Assembly (NCBI RefSeq): GCF_001421535.1 | Contig: NZ_LMKN01000001.1 | Location: forward strand, 310,001-374,000 | Length of the DNA stretch: 64,000 nucleotides | DNA from: Sphingomonas sp. Leaf20 | GTDB lineage: Bacteria > Pseudomonadota > Alphaproteobacteria > Sphingomonadales > Sphingomonadaceae | Reading direction: 5' to 3' | In this document: positions 9,275-17,770 of the stretch, piece by piece | How the letters are laid out: every line of letters starts with the position of its first letter | Position numbering within the stretch: position 1 is the first letter of the stretch | Position numbers and translations under genes: made by a program | The notes under the pieces: generated by a model | Seen by the model: only the letters and a program-made list of their open reading frames with translations | Databases searched by the model: none | What the model was told of the DNA's origin: nothing

Positions 9275-9907
9275 TCAAGGTCGCGTCGCTTGGGCCTCCA
9301 CCAGCCGGTCGAGCAGCGCCAGCCGCGTGGCAATCGCATCATGGTAGGAAATCCGCGCCGGCGTCAGCGCCAGCGCCCGCGCCCAATACGGCCGCGCCGC
9401 CGCGAAATCGCCAGCACGCACATAGGCCAGTCCCAGAAAGAACGGTGGCGCCGGATGTCTCGGCGCCAATCGCGTCGCCTGCTGGAACGCGAACAGCGCG
9501 GCCGACGATACCTGGTTGCCGTCATGCGCGGCGAGCGCGTTGCCGAGGCCGGTCCACAACACCACGCTGCGCGGCGCGATGCGGATTCCGCCGAGCAGTA
9601 CCTGCACCGCCGCGCGGCGGTCACCGAGCCGCGTCATCGCATCCGCTGCGACCAGATACGCTGCCGCCCCGGTATACCGCTCGAGCATCTGGTCGCGCAG
9701 TTCGATCGTCGCGCCGTCGTCGGGCGTCGGCGCGAGTCCGCCGATCACCGGCTGCCCCGCAAGGCCGGGCCGGCCCTGCAGCGCATAGCCCGCCGCGCCC
9801 AGCATCAGCGCGGACGCGACCATCGACCACAGCATCCGCTCGACCTTGAGCAGCGCGAGAACGCCGAACGCCGCGGCCGCGATCGCCGCCAGCATGACCC
9901 AGCCCAT
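9275..9907 (-). CDS. ccmI: Cytochrome c biogenesis TPR protein CcmI/CycH
   Basis: 210-residue membrane protein, last gene of the ccm operon. In System I maturation CcmI binds apocytochrome c and presents it to CcmF/CcmH. Two N-terminal hydrophobic segments (about residues 2-20 and 26-44) precede TPR-like helices between about 85 and 185, for example HPAPPFFLGLAYVRAGDFAA. It is shorter than enterobacterial CcmI and resembles the compact alphaproteobacterial form. The ATG at 9907 overlaps the ccmH stop as ATGA. Confidence 0.85.
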   Translation of the reverse strand: MGWVMLAAIAAAAFGVLALLKVERMLWSMVASALMLGAAGYALQGRPGLAGQPVIGGLAPTPDDGATIELRDQMLERYTGAAAYLVAADAMTRLGDRRAAVQVLLGGIRIAPRSVVLWTGLGNALAAHDGNQVSSAALFAFQQATRLAPRHPAPPFFLGLAYVRAGDFAAARPYWARALALTPARISYHDAIATRLALLDRLVEAQATRP

Positions 9908-10314
9908 CAGCGCGCCCTCCGACGAAAACTCGACCGCGCGACCCAGATCCCCGCCAGCAGCAGCGCGATCGGCGCCAGCCATAACGGCCAGGTCAGTGCC
10001 GACAGCGGCGGGTCATAGGTGACGTAATCGCCATAGCGCGACACGAGCCACGCGCGGATCGATGCGGGTGCCTCGCCCTTGTCGATCCGTTCACGGACCA
10101 GCGCGCGCATGTCGGCCGCCATGTCCGCGTCGCTGTCGGCGATCGACTGGCCCTGACATACCAGGCACCGCAGCGTTTCCATCAGGGCCTTTGCGGACGC
10201 TTCCTTGGCGGGATCGGCAAGCTGGACATTGGCATAGGGCGCCGGCGGGGCGGCCGGCTGCGCGGTGGCAGGCGCAGCGACCAGCAACAGCACCGTCAAG
10301 ACACGACCCCGCAT
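9907..10314 (-). CDS. ccmH: Cytochrome c maturation protein CcmH/CycL
   Basis: 135-residue periplasm-facing thiol oxidoreductase that reduces the CXXCH cysteines of apocytochrome c before heme attachment. It has a signal sequence (residues 1-19), the redox motif LRCLVCQGQS with Cys50 and Cys53, and one C-terminal transmembrane helix at about 107-125. The gene overlaps both neighbours by 4 bases (ATGA), consistent with coupled translation in the ccm operon. The CcmI-like TPR domain, fused to CcmH in Escherichia coli, is a separate gene here. Confidence 0.93.
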   Translation of the reverse strand: MRGRVLTVLLLVAAPATAQPAAPPAPYANVQLADPAKEASAKALMETLRCLVCQGQSIADSDADMAADMRALVRERIDKGEAPASIRAWLVSRYGDYVTYDPPLSALTWPLWLAPIALLLAGIWVARSSFRRRAR

Positions 10315-10847
10315 CACCGCGCCGCCCTGACGGCCTGGACGATCTCGTCGACCTGCTCGGGCCGGATGTCGCCGATGATCTGTTTCACGACGATCCCGCG
10401 GCCGTCGACGACGAAGGTCTCGGGGACGCCCGACGATCCCAGCGCCATCTGGACGCGGCTCGCCGAATCGCTGCCGATCCGCGCATAGGGATCGCCGTTG
10501 CGCGCGAGAAATCCCGCGATCGCCGTCCCCGTGTCCCGCACCGCGATCGCATCGATCGGCACGCCAGCCGCCTTCAACCGCATCAATTGCGGCGCCTCTG
10601 CGATGCACGGTACGCACCAGCTCGCGAACACGTTGAGCAGTCGCGGCTGCCCCTGCCTGAACGTCGCAGCGCTCAGCCCCGGCTTGCCCGCGACCATCGC
10701 CGGCAACGCGAAGTCGGGGACGGGCTTGCCGACCATCGCCGAGCGCACGACCGTTTCGCCGGGCTTCACCAGCCCGCTGATCACGACGACGAACACCAGC
10801 GCGAAGATCGCCAGCGGCGCCCACAAGGCGACGCGCTTCACGCCCAT
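10314..10847 (-). CDS. ccmG: Thiol:disulfide interchange protein CcmG/DsbE
   Basis: 177-residue membrane-anchored periplasmic thioredoxin that keeps CcmH and apocytochrome thiols reduced. One transmembrane anchor (about residues 7-26) is followed by a thioredoxin domain with the WCVPC active site (Cys78, Cys81). The conserved GVPETFVVDGRG (cis-Pro region) lies near 137-148. The start is the ATG at 10847, overlapping the end of ccmF by 10 bases. The stop overlaps the ccmH start. Confidence 0.94.
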   Translation of the reverse strand: MGVKRVALWAPLAIFALVFVVVISGLVKPGETVVRSAMVGKPVPDFALPAMVAGKPGLSAATFRQGQPRLLNVFASWCVPCIAEAPQLMRLKAAGVPIDAIAVRDTGTAIAGFLARNGDPYARIGSDSASRVQMALGSSGVPETFVVDGRGIVVKQIIGDIRPEQVDEIVQAVRAAR

Positions 10848-12751
10848 TCCGCCCGCAACGTCGTACGGCGTTCGCGCCGCACGCGTCCGATCAGCGACAG
10901 CATCCCGCCGAGCGCGATCAGCACCCCGCCGAACCAGATCAACGTTACGAACGGCTTCCACCACAGTCGCAACTGCCAGCGTCCCTGCGCATCGGGCTGG
11001 CCGAGCACGGTGTAGAGCTGCCCGTCGAGCGCGGTCAGGATCGCGGACTCGTTGGTGCTCGTCGGCGGATTGGCAAAGAACCGCAGCTGCGGGTGCAGCA
11101 CGCGCGTCTTCGTGCCGCGGACCACGGACAGACGTGCCTCGAGCGCCGACCAGTTGTCGCCGATCACCGGCGCGATCCCGTCGAGCGTGACCTGGTACGG
11201 TCCAACCCGCGCCGGCTCGCCCGCGCGCACCGCGACCAGCGTTTCCTGCGTGAACGCGCTGTCCGACGCCATTCCGGCAAGGCTGACCGCGATGCCGAGA
11301 TGCGCGATGACCATGCCGTAGGTGAACAGCGGCGTGCGGCGCAGGTTGCGCTTCCACAACGGCGCGACGCTCGCCACCGCGAGTCCGGCGGCCAGCGACA
11401 GCCCCGCCCAGGCCAGCACGCCCGGCCAGATGAATATCAGCGCGATCGCGGCAGCCACCGTCGCGCCGATCGGCAGCGCCATCCGCGCGATCACCGCGCG
11501 AGCCTCGTCGCGTCGCCAGCGGAGCAGCGGCCCCGCCGCCATCACCGCGACGAGCAGCAGCGCGATCGGCCCTGCCGCCTTGTTGAAGAACGGCGGGCCG
11601 ACCGAGAGCTGCACGCCGAAGCTCGCCGCGACGATCGGATAGAGCGTCCCGATCAGCACGATCCCGAGGATCACCGACAGCAACAGGTTGTTGGCGACCA
11701 GCCCGCCCTCGCGGCTGACGGGGTCGAACGTCGTACCCGCGCGGACGGTGCCGATCCGCGCGGCGAACAGCGCGAGCGCACCGCCGATATAGATTGCCAG
11801 CAGCGCGAGGATGAACGCACCGCGCTCCGGATCGACCGCGAACGCGTGCACGCTCGTCAGGATGCCCGACCGGACCAGGAACGTCCCGATCATCGACATC
11901 GAGAATGCGACCACCGCGAGCATCACCGTCCACGCGCGCAGGCCGTCGCGTGTCGCCAGCACGGTCACCGAATGGAGCAACGCCGTCGCCGCGAGCCACG
12001 GCATCAACGACGCGTTCTCGACCGGGTCCCAGAACCACCAGCCGCCCCAGCCGAGCTCGTAATAGGCCCAATAGCTGCCGGCGGTGATCCCGAGCGTCAG
12101 GAATATCCAGGCGATCAGCACCCAGGGCCGCATCGCCCTGGCAAATGCCGGCCCGACGTCGCGCGTCACGAGAGCGCCGACCGCGAACGAGAACGCGACC
12201 GACAGCCCGACATAGCCGGCGTACAGCGTCGGCGGGTGGAACGCCAAACCCGGGTCCTGCAACAGCGGATTGAGCCCCAGCCCGTCGGGTGCCGCCGGGC
12301 TCAGCCGCGCAAACGGGTTCGACGAGAACAGCAGGAATGCATAGAAGCCGAGCGCGATCACTGCCTGCGCGCCTAGCGTCGCGGTCAGGGTCCGCTCCGC
12401 CAGTGATCGCTCGAAGATTGCGACCGCGCCCCCCGCCAGCCCCAGGATCGTCACCCAGAGCAGCATCGAGCCCTCGTGATTCCCCCAGGCGCCCGCGAAC
12501 TTGTACAGCCACGGCTTGGCCGAATGGCTGTTCTCGACGACGAGCTTCACCGACATGTCCGACCGCAGGAACACCCAGATCAACAATATCATCGCCAGCG
12601 CCGACAACAGGCCCTGGACGATCGCGACCGGCCGCACCGCCGCCGACACGTCGTCGCGGTTCCGTGCAATCCCGATTGCCGCCATGGCGAGCTGCAACGC
12701 TGCCAGCGCGCCCGCGAACCAGAGCGCGGCAAGGCCTGCCTCTGCGATCAC
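10838..12751 (-). CDS. ccmF: Heme lyase subunit CcmF
   Basis: 637-residue polytopic inner-membrane protein that attaches heme to apocytochrome c together with CcmH and CcmI. The tryptophan-rich WWD heme-handling motif WGGWWFWDPVENASLMPW is at residues 235-252, within about fifteen hydrophobic segments. A periplasmic domain follows near residues 480-600. The start is GTG at 12751, whose GTGA overlaps the ccmE stop; no ATG is suitably placed. Length and motif order match the family. Confidence 0.95.
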   Translation of the reverse strand: MIAEAGLAALWFAGALAALQLAMAAIGIARNRDDVSAAVRPVAIVQGLLSALAMILLIWVFLRSDMSVKLVVENSHSAKPWLYKFAGAWGNHEGSMLLWVTILGLAGGAVAIFERSLAERTLTATLGAQAVIALGFYAFLLFSSNPFARLSPAAPDGLGLNPLLQDPGLAFHPPTLYAGYVGLSVAFSFAVGALVTRDVGPAFARAMRPWVLIAWIFLTLGITAGSYWAYYELGWGGWWFWDPVENASLMPWLAATALLHSVTVLATRDGLRAWTVMLAVVAFSMSMIGTFLVRSGILTSVHAFAVDPERGAFILALLAIYIGGALALFAARIGTVRAGTTFDPVSREGGLVANNLLLSVILGIVLIGTLYPIVAASFGVQLSVGPPFFNKAAGPIALLLVAVMAAGPLLRWRRDEARAVIARMALPIGATVAAAIALIFIWPGVLAWAGLSLAAGLAVASVAPLWKRNLRRTPLFTYGMVIAHLGIAVSLAGMASDSAFTQETLVAVRAGEPARVGPYQVTLDGIAPVIGDNWSALEARLSVVRGTKTRVLHPQLRFFANPPTSTNESAILTALDGQLYTVLGQPDAQGRWQLRLWWKPFVTLIWFGGVLIALGGMLSLIGRVRRERRTTLRAEWA

Positions 12752-13194
12752 GGCGTCTGGTCCGTCACCAGCGTCCTGGTCTCGTGCATCTTGCCTGCCA
12801 TTTCGGGCGGCATGTATTTCTCGTCGTGCTTGGCGAGCAGATTGGACGCGACGAAGCGGCCATCGGGCTCGAACCGGCCCTCGGCGACGACGCCCGACTT
12901 TTCGCGGAACAGGTTGGGGACGATGCCGGCAAAGACGACCGGCGTCGTCGCTGCGCCGTCGGTGACGGTGAAATGCACCGTGACGCCGTCGGCCGCACGC
13001 TTGACCGATCCGTCCTCGACCATCCCGCCAAGCCGGACCGCGCGCCCCAGCGGGATGCCGTCGCGCCGCACGTCCGACGGCGCATAGAAGAACGCCGCCT
13101 GATCCTTGAGCGCCGACAGCGCGAGCAGCCCCGCGACGACGACCGCGCCCAGCGCGAGCAGCGCCAGCGTCAGCCGCTGATGCTTCGCCTTCAT
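12748..13194 (-). CDS. ccmE: Heme chaperone CcmE
   Basis: 148-residue periplasmic heme chaperone anchored by one N-terminal helix (about residues 8-28). It carries heme covalently on a histidine and hands it to CcmF. The heme-binding motif LAKHDEKYMPPE shows His123 and Tyr127 at the expected C-terminal position. The ATG at 13194 overlaps the ccmD stop (ATGA) and the stop overlaps the ccmF GTG. Confidence 0.95.
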   Translation of the reverse strand: MKAKHQRLTLALLALGAVVVAGLLALSALKDQAAFFYAPSDVRRDGIPLGRAVRLGGMVEDGSVKRAADGVTVHFTVTDGAATTPVVFAGIVPNLFREKSGVVAEGRFEPDGRFVASNLLAKHDEKYMPPEMAGKMHETRTLVTDQTP

Positions 13195-13295
13195 CGCTCC
13201 GCCTTCCGCATCGCAAGATAGCTCAGCAGCGCGACCACGCCGCCGCCGCCGAGCGTCACGCCATAGGCGGCGATCACGAAGGGCCAGGCGGTCAC
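13191..13295 (-). CDS. ccmD: Heme exporter subunit CcmD (small membrane protein)
   Basis: 34-residue single-helix membrane protein between ccmC and ccmE, where ccmD normally lies. It begins MTAWPFVIAAYGVTLGG and ends with the basic tail AMRKAER. CcmD helps release heme-loaded CcmE from the CcmABC complex. The start is GTG at 13295, overlapping the ccmC stop as GTGA. It is short enough to be missed by automatic callers. Confidence 0.85.
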   Translation of the reverse strand: MTAWPFVIAAYGVTLGGGGVVALLSYLAMRKAER

Positions 13296-14017
13296 GACCG
13301 CGCCATCCGCCGCATCCGGGCCTCGGCCTTGGCCACCGCTAGGATCGTCCGCATCCGCATCAGCACGATGCCCGCGAACACCAGCGTGAACCCCAGCAGC
13401 ATGATCGGCAGCGGCCACAGGATCGCACCGGCAATGCTCGACTGCGTCAGGCCGATGCTCGGCCCCTGGTGCAGCGTGTTCCACCAGACCACCGAGTAGC
13501 GGATGATCGGCAGCAATACGGATCCCGCGACGCCGTACAGCGCGGGGATCCGCCCGTCGCCGCGACGATCCGCATCCGCCTTCGCAAGCGCCATATAGCC
13601 GAGATACACGAAGAACAGCAGCAGCATCGACGTCAGCCGCCCGTCCCACTCCCACCACGTTCCCCAGGTCGGCCGACCCCAGATCGACCCGGTCGTCAGG
13701 CACAGCGCCGCGAAGACCGCCCCCGGCAGCGCGATCGCGCGCGCGGCGATCGTCGCCAGCGGGTGCCGCCAGACGAGCGCCATGATGCTGCTGATCGCGA
13801 TTCCGCTCCATCCGCCCATGCCCAGCCACGCGGCGGGAACATGGATATAGAGGATCCGCACCGTCTCGCCCTGGAGATAATCGGGCGGCGTCAGCGTCAG
13901 TCCTGCCCAGCAGCCGATCGCGACAAGCACCACCCCCGCCCAGAACAGCAGCGGCGTCAACGGCTTGGCGATCTTCAGAAAGCGCGCAGGATTGGCGAAG
14001 GCATGGAGCGTAGGCAC
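13292..14017 (-). CDS. ccmC: Heme exporter/handling protein CcmC
   Basis: 241-residue inner-membrane protein with six hydrophobic segments that loads heme onto CcmE. The WWD-type motif GTWWEWDGRL lies near residues 119-128, and the periplasmic His59 in YIHVPAAW is a heme ligand candidate. First gene of the ccm operon in this window. ccmA and ccmB, which encode the ABC transporter partners, are not adjacent and must lie elsewhere if present. Confidence 0.95.
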   Translation of the reverse strand: MPTLHAFANPARFLKIAKPLTPLLFWAGVVLVAIGCWAGLTLTPPDYLQGETVRILYIHVPAAWLGMGGWSGIAISSIMALVWRHPLATIAARAIALPGAVFAALCLTTGSIWGRPTWGTWWEWDGRLTSMLLLFFVYLGYMALAKADADRRGDGRIPALYGVAGSVLLPIIRYSVVWWNTLHQGPSIGLTQSSIAGAILWPLPIMLLGFTLVFAGIVLMRMRTILAVAKAEARMRRMARS

Positions 14018-14143
14018 TGCCGCTCCCTTATCGGCTCATTGCCCGGCCGTCACGCGAGACTTCGCCCGACGACGGCAACGAAGACGCGGCGGAGACGCAT
14101 GCCGGACAACGCCTCCGCCCATGACGCGACACGCGTCCCGAGC

Positions 14144-15193
14144 TTACCGCCCGATCAGCCGCTTCGCGATCGAGTCCGCGACATCCGACGACGGCTCGCC
14201 GCTGCGGTCGCTCTCGTCCCAGACCTGAATCAGCCGCTCGGGAATGCGCGCGATCCGCGCCTTCACTTCGGCCTCGTCGCCCTGGCCGAGATATTCGAGC
14301 CCGACATTGATGATCCCGCCCGCGTTGATCACGTAATCCGGCGCGTACAGGATGCCGCGTGCATGCAGCCGCGCTCCGTCTTCGCGCACGCTCAACTGGT
14401 TGTTCGCGCCGCCCGCGACGACCTTTGCCTTCAACGCGGCGATCGACATCTCGGTCAGGATCGCGCCGAGCGCGTTCGGGCTGAAGATATCGGTCTCGGT
14501 CGTCAGGATCGCTTCGGCCGCAACCGCGGTCGCGCCGAGCTCGCTTGCCAGCGCCTGTGCGCGCGCCTCGTCGACGTCCGCCAGCGTCAACACCGCGCCG
14601 TCCTTCGCCAGCAGCCGCGCGAGCCCGCCGCCGACCGAGCCGACTCCCTGGATCGCGACGCGCACGCCCTTCATGTCGGTCGCGCCCAGCCCGCGCTGCG
14701 CCGCCGCCTTGACCCCCAGATAGATGCCGAGCGCGGTGTACGGCCCCGGATCACCACCCGCCGCGCCGCTTGCGACCGGCAGGCCCGAGACATACCGCGT
14801 CTGCGTCGCGATGACCTTCATCCGCTCCTCGGACATGCCGACGTCCTCGGCCGTCACATACCGACCGCCGAGCGCCTCGACCGCGCGACCGAAGGCTTCG
14901 AGCTGCGCGGTCGTGATGACGTCACCGGGCTTCGCCGCCAGCACGACACCCTTGCCGCCGCCAAGCTCGAGCCCGGCCATCGCGTTCTTGAAGCTCATGC
15001 CGCGCGACAGGCGCAGCGCATCGGTCACCGCGCGGCCGTTATCGGCATAATGCCAGAAACGCGTCCCGCCCGCTGCCGGACCGAGCTTGGTCGAATGGAG
15101 CGCGATTACCGCGCGCAGACCCGATTCGGGATCGGTAAAGCTGTGGACGCCCTCATGGTCGTCGAAATCGGGAAGGTCCCAAACCGCTGTCAT
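14144..15193 (-). CDS. Glu/Leu/Phe/Val dehydrogenase family protein
   Basis: 349-residue NAD-dependent amino acid dehydrogenase, probably acting on branched-chain or aromatic amino acids rather than glutamate, judged by its short length. The glycine-rich catalytic segment includes GLELGGGKGVV with Lys81 and an upstream Lys69. The NAD fold GVGSVGGGLARLL lies near residues 190-202, and the C-terminal AGGANNQL and YAPDYVINAGG motifs are present. The ATG at 15193 is preceded by GGAG. A longer reading frame reaches tRNA-His but lacks a plausible start. Confidence 0.88.
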   Translation of the reverse strand: MTAVWDLPDFDDHEGVHSFTDPESGLRAVIALHSTKLGPAAGGTRFWHYADNGRAVTDALRLSRGMSFKNAMAGLELGGGKGVVLAAKPGDVITTAQLEAFGRAVEALGGRYVTAEDVGMSEERMKVIATQTRYVSGLPVASGAAGGDPGPYTALGIYLGVKAAAQRGLGATDMKGVRVAIQGVGSVGGGLARLLAKDGAVLTLADVDEARAQALASELGATAVAAEAILTTETDIFSPNALGAILTEMSIAALKAKVVAGGANNQLSVREDGARLHARGILYAPDYVINAGGIINVGLEYLGQGDEAEVKARIARIPERLIQVWDESDRSGEPSSDVADSIAKRLIGR

Positions 15194-15342
15194 CGCCGGC
15201 TCCGTCAGGAGGAATAAAATTGCTGTGAGGTGAAATATTATTTTCCGGCGCGATTTACCAGCGCAAAGCTGCACGATGCCAGGGACTTGGCGAAATAATG
15301 CCAGTGGGGAAAATAACGCCCGGTACCAGGACCGGGAAATAA

Positions 15343-15420
15343 TGGGGCGACCGACGGGACTTGAACCCGCAACATCCGGCATCACAAGCCGACGCTCTAA
15401 CCAATTGAACTACGATCGCC
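15343..15420 (-). tRNA. tRNA-His (GTG)
   Basis: 78-base cloverleaf on the minus strand. The anticodon loop TTGTGAT carries GTG at 34-36. The acceptor has the eight-pair stem diagnostic of tRNA-His: the extra G at position -1 pairs with C73. The T arm contains GGTTCAAGT and CCA is encoded at the 3' end. Confidence 0.95.
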
Positions 15421-15483
15421 GCGAAGGCCCGTGCCCCTAAGCGGGCTGTCCGGGTCCGTCAAGCGCCGCGATGTCGCTCGCGT

Positions 15484-16206
15484 TCAAAAACTGCCCTCGA
15501 TCGCCTGGCGGTACCCGCCTGCCCCGCGGACGAACCCGAGCGTTTCGAGCGTCTGCTGTGCAACCGGGTCGGTCGGCTGCAGCGTCAGCTCTGCCCGATA
15601 CCGTCCATCATTCTCCAGCCGCAGCGTCACGCCCTCGGTCCCCGCCTGGCTGACGAGCGGCAGGATCACCGCGCTCCCGTCGCACCGCGGCGTGCCCGCA
15701 ACCGACTGCGGCAGCGTGATCCCCGCCACCGTCCCGCCTAGTGTCGCCCGCACGCGCCCCTCCGCACTCTGGCACTGGCCGTCGGCGAACTCCACGGTGA
15801 CCGCCTCCAGCTCCAGCGCGGTCACCGGTACGGGTGCGAACACCGCCCCCGCCGCGATCGTCCCGCTCAATGCGTCGATGCCAAAGCCGTGCCGGCTGAC
15901 GCTGGCGGCGCCGCGCAGCGCCCCGGGCAGCCCGTCGGGCCCTGCCAGCACGATGCGCGCCTTCCCGACCAGCAGCGGCAGCGGCGACAGCCGTGCGTGG
16001 AGCGACCCGAGCGCGACGTCGCCGAACCGCGCATCGGTCAGCGTCGCACCCCAGATCGTTCCCGTGACGCGCCGTGCCACCAGCCCCGCGTCACCGACGC
16101 CAAACCAGCCGAGCGCCGCGCGCATCGGCAGAAACACGAGCAGCGCGACGACCAGCATCGCCCCGAACAACGCGGTCGGTCCGGTCTTCAACCTGATCCG
16201 CCTCAT
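15484..16206 (-). CDS. gspN: Type II secretion system protein N
   Basis: 240-residue GspN-type protein, last gene of the secretion operon. One N-terminal transmembrane helix (about residues 11-30) is followed by a periplasmic beta-rich domain containing the family-like VTGTIWGATLTDARFGDVALG segment. GspN is an accessory inner-membrane component of unclear mechanism, found in some systems. The ATG overlaps the gspM stop as ATGA. Assignment rests on position, topology and this segment. Confidence 0.85.
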   Translation of the reverse strand: MRRIRLKTGPTALFGAMLVVALLVFLPMRAALGWFGVGDAGLVARRVTGTIWGATLTDARFGDVALGSLHARLSPLPLLVGKARIVLAGPDGLPGALRGAASVSRHGFGIDALSGTIAAGAVFAPVPVTALELEAVTVEFADGQCQSAEGRVRATLGGTVAGITLPQSVAGTPRCDGSAVILPLVSQAGTEGVTLRLENDGRYRAELTLQPTDPVAQQTLETLGFVRGAGGYRQAIEGSF

Positions 16207-16679
16207 GCCGCGCGCGCCTTCAGCGTCATCGTCGCGCTCACCGTCCGGTCGCCCGAATTGGTCATCGTCGCCGAATCCACCAGGATCCCCGCGCGTTCCA
16301 GCCGTGCCAGCCAGGCGGTCAGCGCTGCCGGGCGTGCCGAGGGGATCGCGATCCGGACGCGGTCAGGCCCGTCCTGATCGAGGCTGGTCACGGCGAACCC
16401 CGCGACATCCGCCTGCACGCGAACCACGTCGGCCAGTGCGCCCGTCAGCGGCGCGGGTCGCGTGCGTTGCGCCTCGCGCAGGATCGCGACCTGCGCCTGT
16501 GTCTCGCCCAGCCGCGTCACCGCGCTCGCATGCCGTTCACGCGCGCTCGACAATCCGTCGCCGACGGGCCGGATCACCGCGCCCCAGATCAGCGTCAGCA
16601 CCGCCAGCGCCGCCATCGCGACGAGCAGCCGCTTTTCCCGCAGCGATCGTCCCTCGAACCAGTGTCGCAGTCCCGTCAT
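16203..16679 (-). CDS. gspM: Type II secretion system protein M
   Basis: 158-residue bitopic protein that partners GspL in the inner-membrane platform. A short cytoplasmic N-terminus (FEGRSLREKRLL) precedes a transmembrane helix at about 18-36 and a periplasmic ferredoxin-like domain. An alternative GTG two codons upstream (16685) would overlap the gspL stop as GTGA, the coupling pattern used elsewhere in this operon, so the true protein may be two residues longer. Confidence 0.87.
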   Translation of the reverse strand: MTGLRHWFEGRSLREKRLLVAMAALAVLTLIWGAVIRPVGDGLSSARERHASAVTRLGETQAQVAILREAQRTRPAPLTGALADVVRVQADVAGFAVTSLDQDGPDRVRIAIPSARPAALTAWLARLERAGILVDSATMTNSGDRTVSATMTLKARAA

Positions 16680-16681
16680 CG

Positions 16682-17770
16682 TCACGCGCCCCCACCGGTG
16701 CTGAGCGTCAGGTCGCCGGCGACGCGCCCGTCGGCCGCCTGGAAGACGCCCGCCTGGACCGTGAACCCGGCCGCCTCGAACGCGGTCTTCAAATCGGTCG
16801 CGAGCGATTCGCGCTCGACGGCCACGCTCAGCCTCACGGTCCCGTTCGGCTGGAAATCGAGCGCGGTGACCTCGCTGCCGGGCACCGCGCGCACCACCGC
16901 GAAGATCGCCGCGCTGGTCGCGCTGAACCCCAGCCCGGGGCCGCGCACGCGCGACAGCCGCTCGTCGAGCTGCCGCGTCGCGTCGGTCACCGTCTCGCCG
17001 CGCGGCAGGCCCGATCTTGCGACCAGGTCCGCCTGCGTCGCGAGCATATCCGCACCAAAGCTGTATTTCGCGATCCGCACCAGCGAGATCGCCAGCGTCA
17101 CCGCGAGGATCAGCCCGGCAAGCACCGCCAGTCGCCGGATCAGCGCCCAGTCGAGCGCCAATCGCCGCCGCCGTGCGAACACCCCCTGCCGAAGGTCGAG
17201 CGACGGTGCCGCGGCCGCCCCGACCAGCGCCGCTTCCAGGTCTGCGCGCTCGATCGGGACCGGCGCGCTGTCGCCCGTGACGAGTGCGGTCATCGGCGCC
17301 TCGTCGGCAAACCCGCAGGTCGTCCCGCGGATGATCGCGCTGCCCGCCAGGACGGTGCCGACATATCCCTCGTCCGGGCGTGGCAGCAGCATCGGTGCGG
17401 GGATGACCGCGACCGGATCGATCCCCGCCTCCGCGAGCATCCGCAGCCAGCCGAGCATCACCGCGCTGCCGACCACGCCGATCGGTCGTTCGGCATTGCC
17501 CTCGTCGCCGACGACGACGTGAAGCTCGGCCAGCGGCGCAGCGCTCGCCTCGGTGACGAGCAACCGCGCCGCCGCGGTCGCCTGGGCGGGGCTGCGCGAC
17601 GGGAGTTCGGCCCAGTGGAGCGTCACCGCCTCGGCCGGGGCAACTGCGATCGTCGCGCCATCGGGATCGGGCGCGGGGATCCCCTCGCCCTCGTCGACGA
17701 CGCGCCTGTCCGCCGTGCGGATCCAGCGATAACCGGTCTCGCCGGACGGAAGGAACACCAGGGTCGTCAT
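16682..17770 (-). CDS. gspL: Type II secretion system protein L
   Basis: 362-residue inner-membrane platform protein linking the GspE ATPase to the envelope. The N-terminal cytoplasmic domain has the actin-like fold typical of GspL (about residues 1-215). It is followed by an RRRLALDW basic stretch, a transmembrane helix at about 225-245, and a periplasmic ferredoxin-like domain. The ATG at 17770 overlaps the gspK stop as ATGA. Confidence 0.88.
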   Translation of the reverse strand: MTTLVFLPSGETGYRWIRTADRRVVDEGEGIPAPDPDGATIAVAPAEAVTLHWAELPSRSPAQATAAARLLVTEASAAPLAELHVVVGDEGNAERPIGVVGSAVMLGWLRMLAEAGIDPVAVIPAPMLLPRPDEGYVGTVLAGSAIIRGTTCGFADEAPMTALVTGDSAPVPIERADLEAALVGAAAAPSLDLRQGVFARRRRLALDWALIRRLAVLAGLILAVTLAISLVRIAKYSFGADMLATQADLVARSGLPRGETVTDATRQLDERLSRVRGPGLGFSATSAAIFAVVRAVPGSEVTALDFQPNGTVRLSVAVERESLATDLKTAFEAAGFTVQAGVFQAADGRVAGDLTLSTGGGA

